Source: an uncultured Anaerococcus sp.
GTDB lineage: Bacteria; Bacillota; Clostridia; Tissierellales; Peptoniphilaceae
Direction: 5' to 3'
Assembly: GCA_900550345.1 (NCBI GenBank)
Contig: URRX01000055.1
Coordinates: 1 to 8,561 of the forward strand
Length of the DNA: 8,561 nt
Part shown: in pieces, positions 6,433 to 8,561 of the stretch
Layout: every line of letters starts with the position of its first letter
How positions within the stretch are numbered: position 1 is the first letter of the stretch
Position numbers and translations under genes: made by a program
Notes under the pieces: model-generated
What the model saw: the letters and a program-made list of their open reading frames with translations, nothing else
Database searches by the model: none
What the model was told of the DNA's origin: nothing

Positions 6433-8520
6433 TTACTCCTTAATATTTTTCATCGATAAACCTATTCTTTCTCTTTTTTTATCGATTTCAATTACTTTTA
6501 CTTTTATTATATCAGAATTTGTAACAATCTCATTAGGATCTTTTATAAATTTATCACTCATATTTGAAATATGAACAAGACCATCAATTCCAACCCCAAT
6601 ATCTACGAAACATCCGAATTCAGTAATATTTCTTACTGTTCCTTCTAATATGTCGCCTTCATTTAAATCATCGATTGATAAAACTTCACTTTTTGTAATA
6701 ACTTCTGGAAGTTCATCCCTTGGATCGCGTCCTGGTTTTTTTAACTCATCTATTATATCTTCTAATGTTAATACTCCAACATCAAGATCTTCTGCACATT
6801 GTTCTAAATTTATATTTTCTAAATCATAATCTACAAGTTTTTTTGCTATTTTATAACTTTCTGGATGGACTGCAGTATTGTCTAAAAAGTTTGGTGAATC
6901 TGGAAATCTCAAAAATCCAGCTGACATTTTATAAGTTTTATCTCCAAGACCCTTAACTTTTTTTAAATCTTTTCTTTCTACTATCTCTCCATTTTTAAAA
7001 TCTTCTTCAATTCTTTTAGCAAGATTTAAATTTAGTCCTGAAACATAGGATAATAATTTGTAAGAAGCATTATTTATAATTACTCCAACTTCATTTACAC
7101 TATCTTCAACTACTTTTTCAAGTTCATCATCCAATTTTTTTTGATTTATATCATGTTGATATTGCCCTACTCCCAAATGTTTAGGATCAATTTTTACAAG
7201 CTCTGCCATTGGATCTTGAAGTCTTCTTGCCATTGAAATTGCACCTCTAATTGTAACATCCAAATCTGGAAATTCTTCTTCACCAAGTTTTGATGCTGAA
7301 TAGACTGATGCTCCAGCTTCGTTTACAATTGCATAGGAAACTCCTTCAACTTCTTTTAATAATTTATTTACAACAGCTTCTGTTTCTCTACTTGCGGTCG
7401 CATTTCCCAAAGCAATAATTTCAACATCGTATTTATTAATAAATTTTTTCAAAAGATCTATTGCTTCTCTTTCTTTTGAGTGAGGTTTAACAGGATAAAT
7501 TACAGCTTGATCTAAATATTTTCCGTGCTTATCGATTACTGCAACCTTACAACCAGTTCTATATCCAGGATCAAGGCCTATTATATTTTTATCTTTAATT
7601 GGTCTTTGCAAAATATATGGTTTTAGATTTTTTGAAAATACTTTTATTGATTCTTCTTCTGCTTTTTCAGTTAATTTATTTTTTATTTCAGTTGTTATGG
7701 TTGGGATTAAAAGTCTCTTATATGAATCTTCTATGGCTTTTTTTATCAAATTTTCTGTATAATCATTACTAGATTTATAAAGATTTTTAATTAAAGTTAA
7801 ATTATAATTATCTGTAAATTCTAATTTAACAGTCAAATCATTATTTTTTTCTGCTCTATTTAAGGCTAAAATTTGAAAAGGCTTTAGATTTTTAATTTTT
7901 TCATTAAAATCATAATAATTTTCATAGGTTAAATCTTCATCTTCTTTTTTTTCTGCCAAAATTCTTGCTCTAACGAGTCCATCTCTTCTTATGATATTTT
8001 TTGCATCTATATTATTTGCCACATCTTCTGCCAAAATATCTAAGGATTTATCTATAGCATCTTCTTCGTCATCGATGCCTTCTTTTATGTATTTTTTAGC
8101 TATTTCATGACCATCTTCTTCACTTTTAGCATTCATTAAAATTTCATCCAAAAGTTCCATTAGTCCTAATTCTTTTGCCTTGTCAGCTCTTGTTTTTCTT
8201 TTTTTCTTAAAAGGTGCATATATATCTTCAAGTTCTGTCAAAGTTTTAGCTAAATCAATTTTTTCTTTTAAATCATCATCAAGTTTATCTTGATTTTCTA
8301 AAGATGTTAGAATTTCATCTTTTCTTTTTTGAAAATTTCTTAGCCTTGTTAGACCACTTTCAATTTCTCTAATTTCGGTATCTTTTAAACCATTTGTTTT
8401 TTCTTTTCTATATCTTGCAATAAAAGCGACAGTAGAGCCTTCATCCAATAATTTTATAACCTCATCTACGCTTTTTTCATTAATTGATAATTCTTCTGAA
8501 AGAATTTTTGATATTTCCAT
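6433..8520 (-). CDS. tex: Tex family RNA-binding protein (S1 domain, YqgF-like fold)
   Basis: Tex is a cytoplasmic nucleic-acid-binding protein related to eukaryotic Spt6 and linked to transcription control. The 695 residues follow the family order: the helical Tex_N region with VAFIARYRKEKTNGLKD (31-47) and LEDIYAPFKKKRKTRADKA (97-115), the YqgF/RNase H-like domain beginning IIGLDPGYRTGCKVAVID (313-330) and including NEAGASVYSAS (400-410), the helix-hairpin-helix region with VGQYQHD (451-457) and KVKGLGDKTYK (521-531), the signature GRDPRDELP (597-605), and a C-terminal S1 domain (621-692) with GTVRNITEFGCFVDIGVGIDGLVH (627-650). It is slightly shorter than the usual 720-770. The start at 8520 has TGAGGT (8530-8525) just upstream; a TATATT (8558-8553) could be a -10, but its -35 would fall outside the window. 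The EIIA gene follows by 3 bp and takes its ribosome binding site from the end of tex. Confidence 0.96.
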   Translation of the reverse strand: MEISKILSEELSINEKSVDEVIKLLDEGSTVAFIARYRKEKTNGLKDTEIREIESGLTRLRNFQKRKDEILTSLENQDKLDDDLKEKIDLAKTLTELEDIYAPFKKKRKTRADKAKELGLMELLDEILMNAKSEEDGHEIAKKYIKEGIDDEEDAIDKSLDILAEDVANNIDAKNIIRRDGLVRARILAEKKEDEDLTYENYYDFNEKIKNLKPFQILALNRAEKNNDLTVKLEFTDNYNLTLIKNLYKSSNDYTENLIKKAIEDSYKRLLIPTITTEIKNKLTEKAEEESIKVFSKNLKPYILQRPIKDKNIIGLDPGYRTGCKVAVIDKHGKYLDQAVIYPVKPHSKEREAIDLLKKFINKYDVEIIALGNATASRETEAVVNKLLKEVEGVSYAIVNEAGASVYSASKLGEEEFPDLDVTIRGAISMARRLQDPMAELVKIDPKHLGVGQYQHDINQKKLDDELEKVVEDSVNEVGVIINNASYKLLSYVSGLNLNLAKRIEEDFKNGEIVERKDLKKVKGLGDKTYKMSAGFLRFPDSPNFLDNTAVHPESYKIAKKLVDYDLENINLEQCAEDLDVGVLTLEDIIDELKKPGRDPRDELPEVITKSEVLSIDDLNEGDILEGTVRNITEFGCFVDIGVGIDGLVHISNMSDKFIKDPNEIVTNSDIIKVKVIEIDKKRERIGLSMKNIKE

Positions 8521-8561
8521 TACTACCTCACTAATTCTTCTTAAATTACAAAAATATAGGA

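Overview
This window is ordinary, well-packed chromosomal DNA from a very AT-rich bacterium. All nine supported genes lie on the minus strand, so transcription runs from position 8561 towards 1. The low GC content, AAGGAG-type ribosome binding sites, sigma-A-like promoters, a bacterial prolyl-tRNA synthetase with an editing insertion, a class II fructose-bisphosphate aldolase and a stand-alone EIIA-Glc point to a low-GC Firmicute. An anaerobic coccus of the Tissierellia (Anaerococcus/Peptoniphilus-like) is my best guess. That guess is inference from overall character, not from a diagnostic marker.

Layout in transcription order: tex (8520-6433, RNA-binding S1 protein), then after a 3-bp gap a crr-type PTS EIIA-Glc (6429-5938). 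A 65-bp gap with a plausible promoter leads to proS (5872-4154). A thioredoxin-fold protein that has lost both active-site cysteines (4163-3864) overlaps the end of proS and runs directly into fba (3854-2988). A GC-rich intrinsic terminator (about 2949-2978) closes that unit. Next come rho (2935-1586) and a VTT/TVP38-type membrane protein (1543-953). Then rpmE (888-682) has its own near-consensus promoter and its own terminator. Last is the first 215 codons of prmC (646-1), which runs off the window edge.

Functionally the window is information processing with some sugar metabolism. Tex and Rho act on RNA and transcription, ProRS charges tRNA-Pro, L31 is part of the ribosome and PrmC methylates release factors. 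EIIA-Glc and aldolase belong to sugar uptake and glycolysis. The rho, rpmE, prmC order is a familiar Firmicute arrangement, usually followed by prfA, which would lie just outside position 1.

I found no mobile element, CRISPR array, defence system, tRNA or rRNA, and no gene-free stretch over about 70 bases. The points worth a second look are modest: the Ser-for-Cys thioredoxin-like protein, the autonomous rpmE unit whose terminator stem contains its stop codon, the apparent lack of a Shine-Dalgarno for prmC, the terminator directly ahead of rho, and the tight tex/EIIA-Glc coupling.
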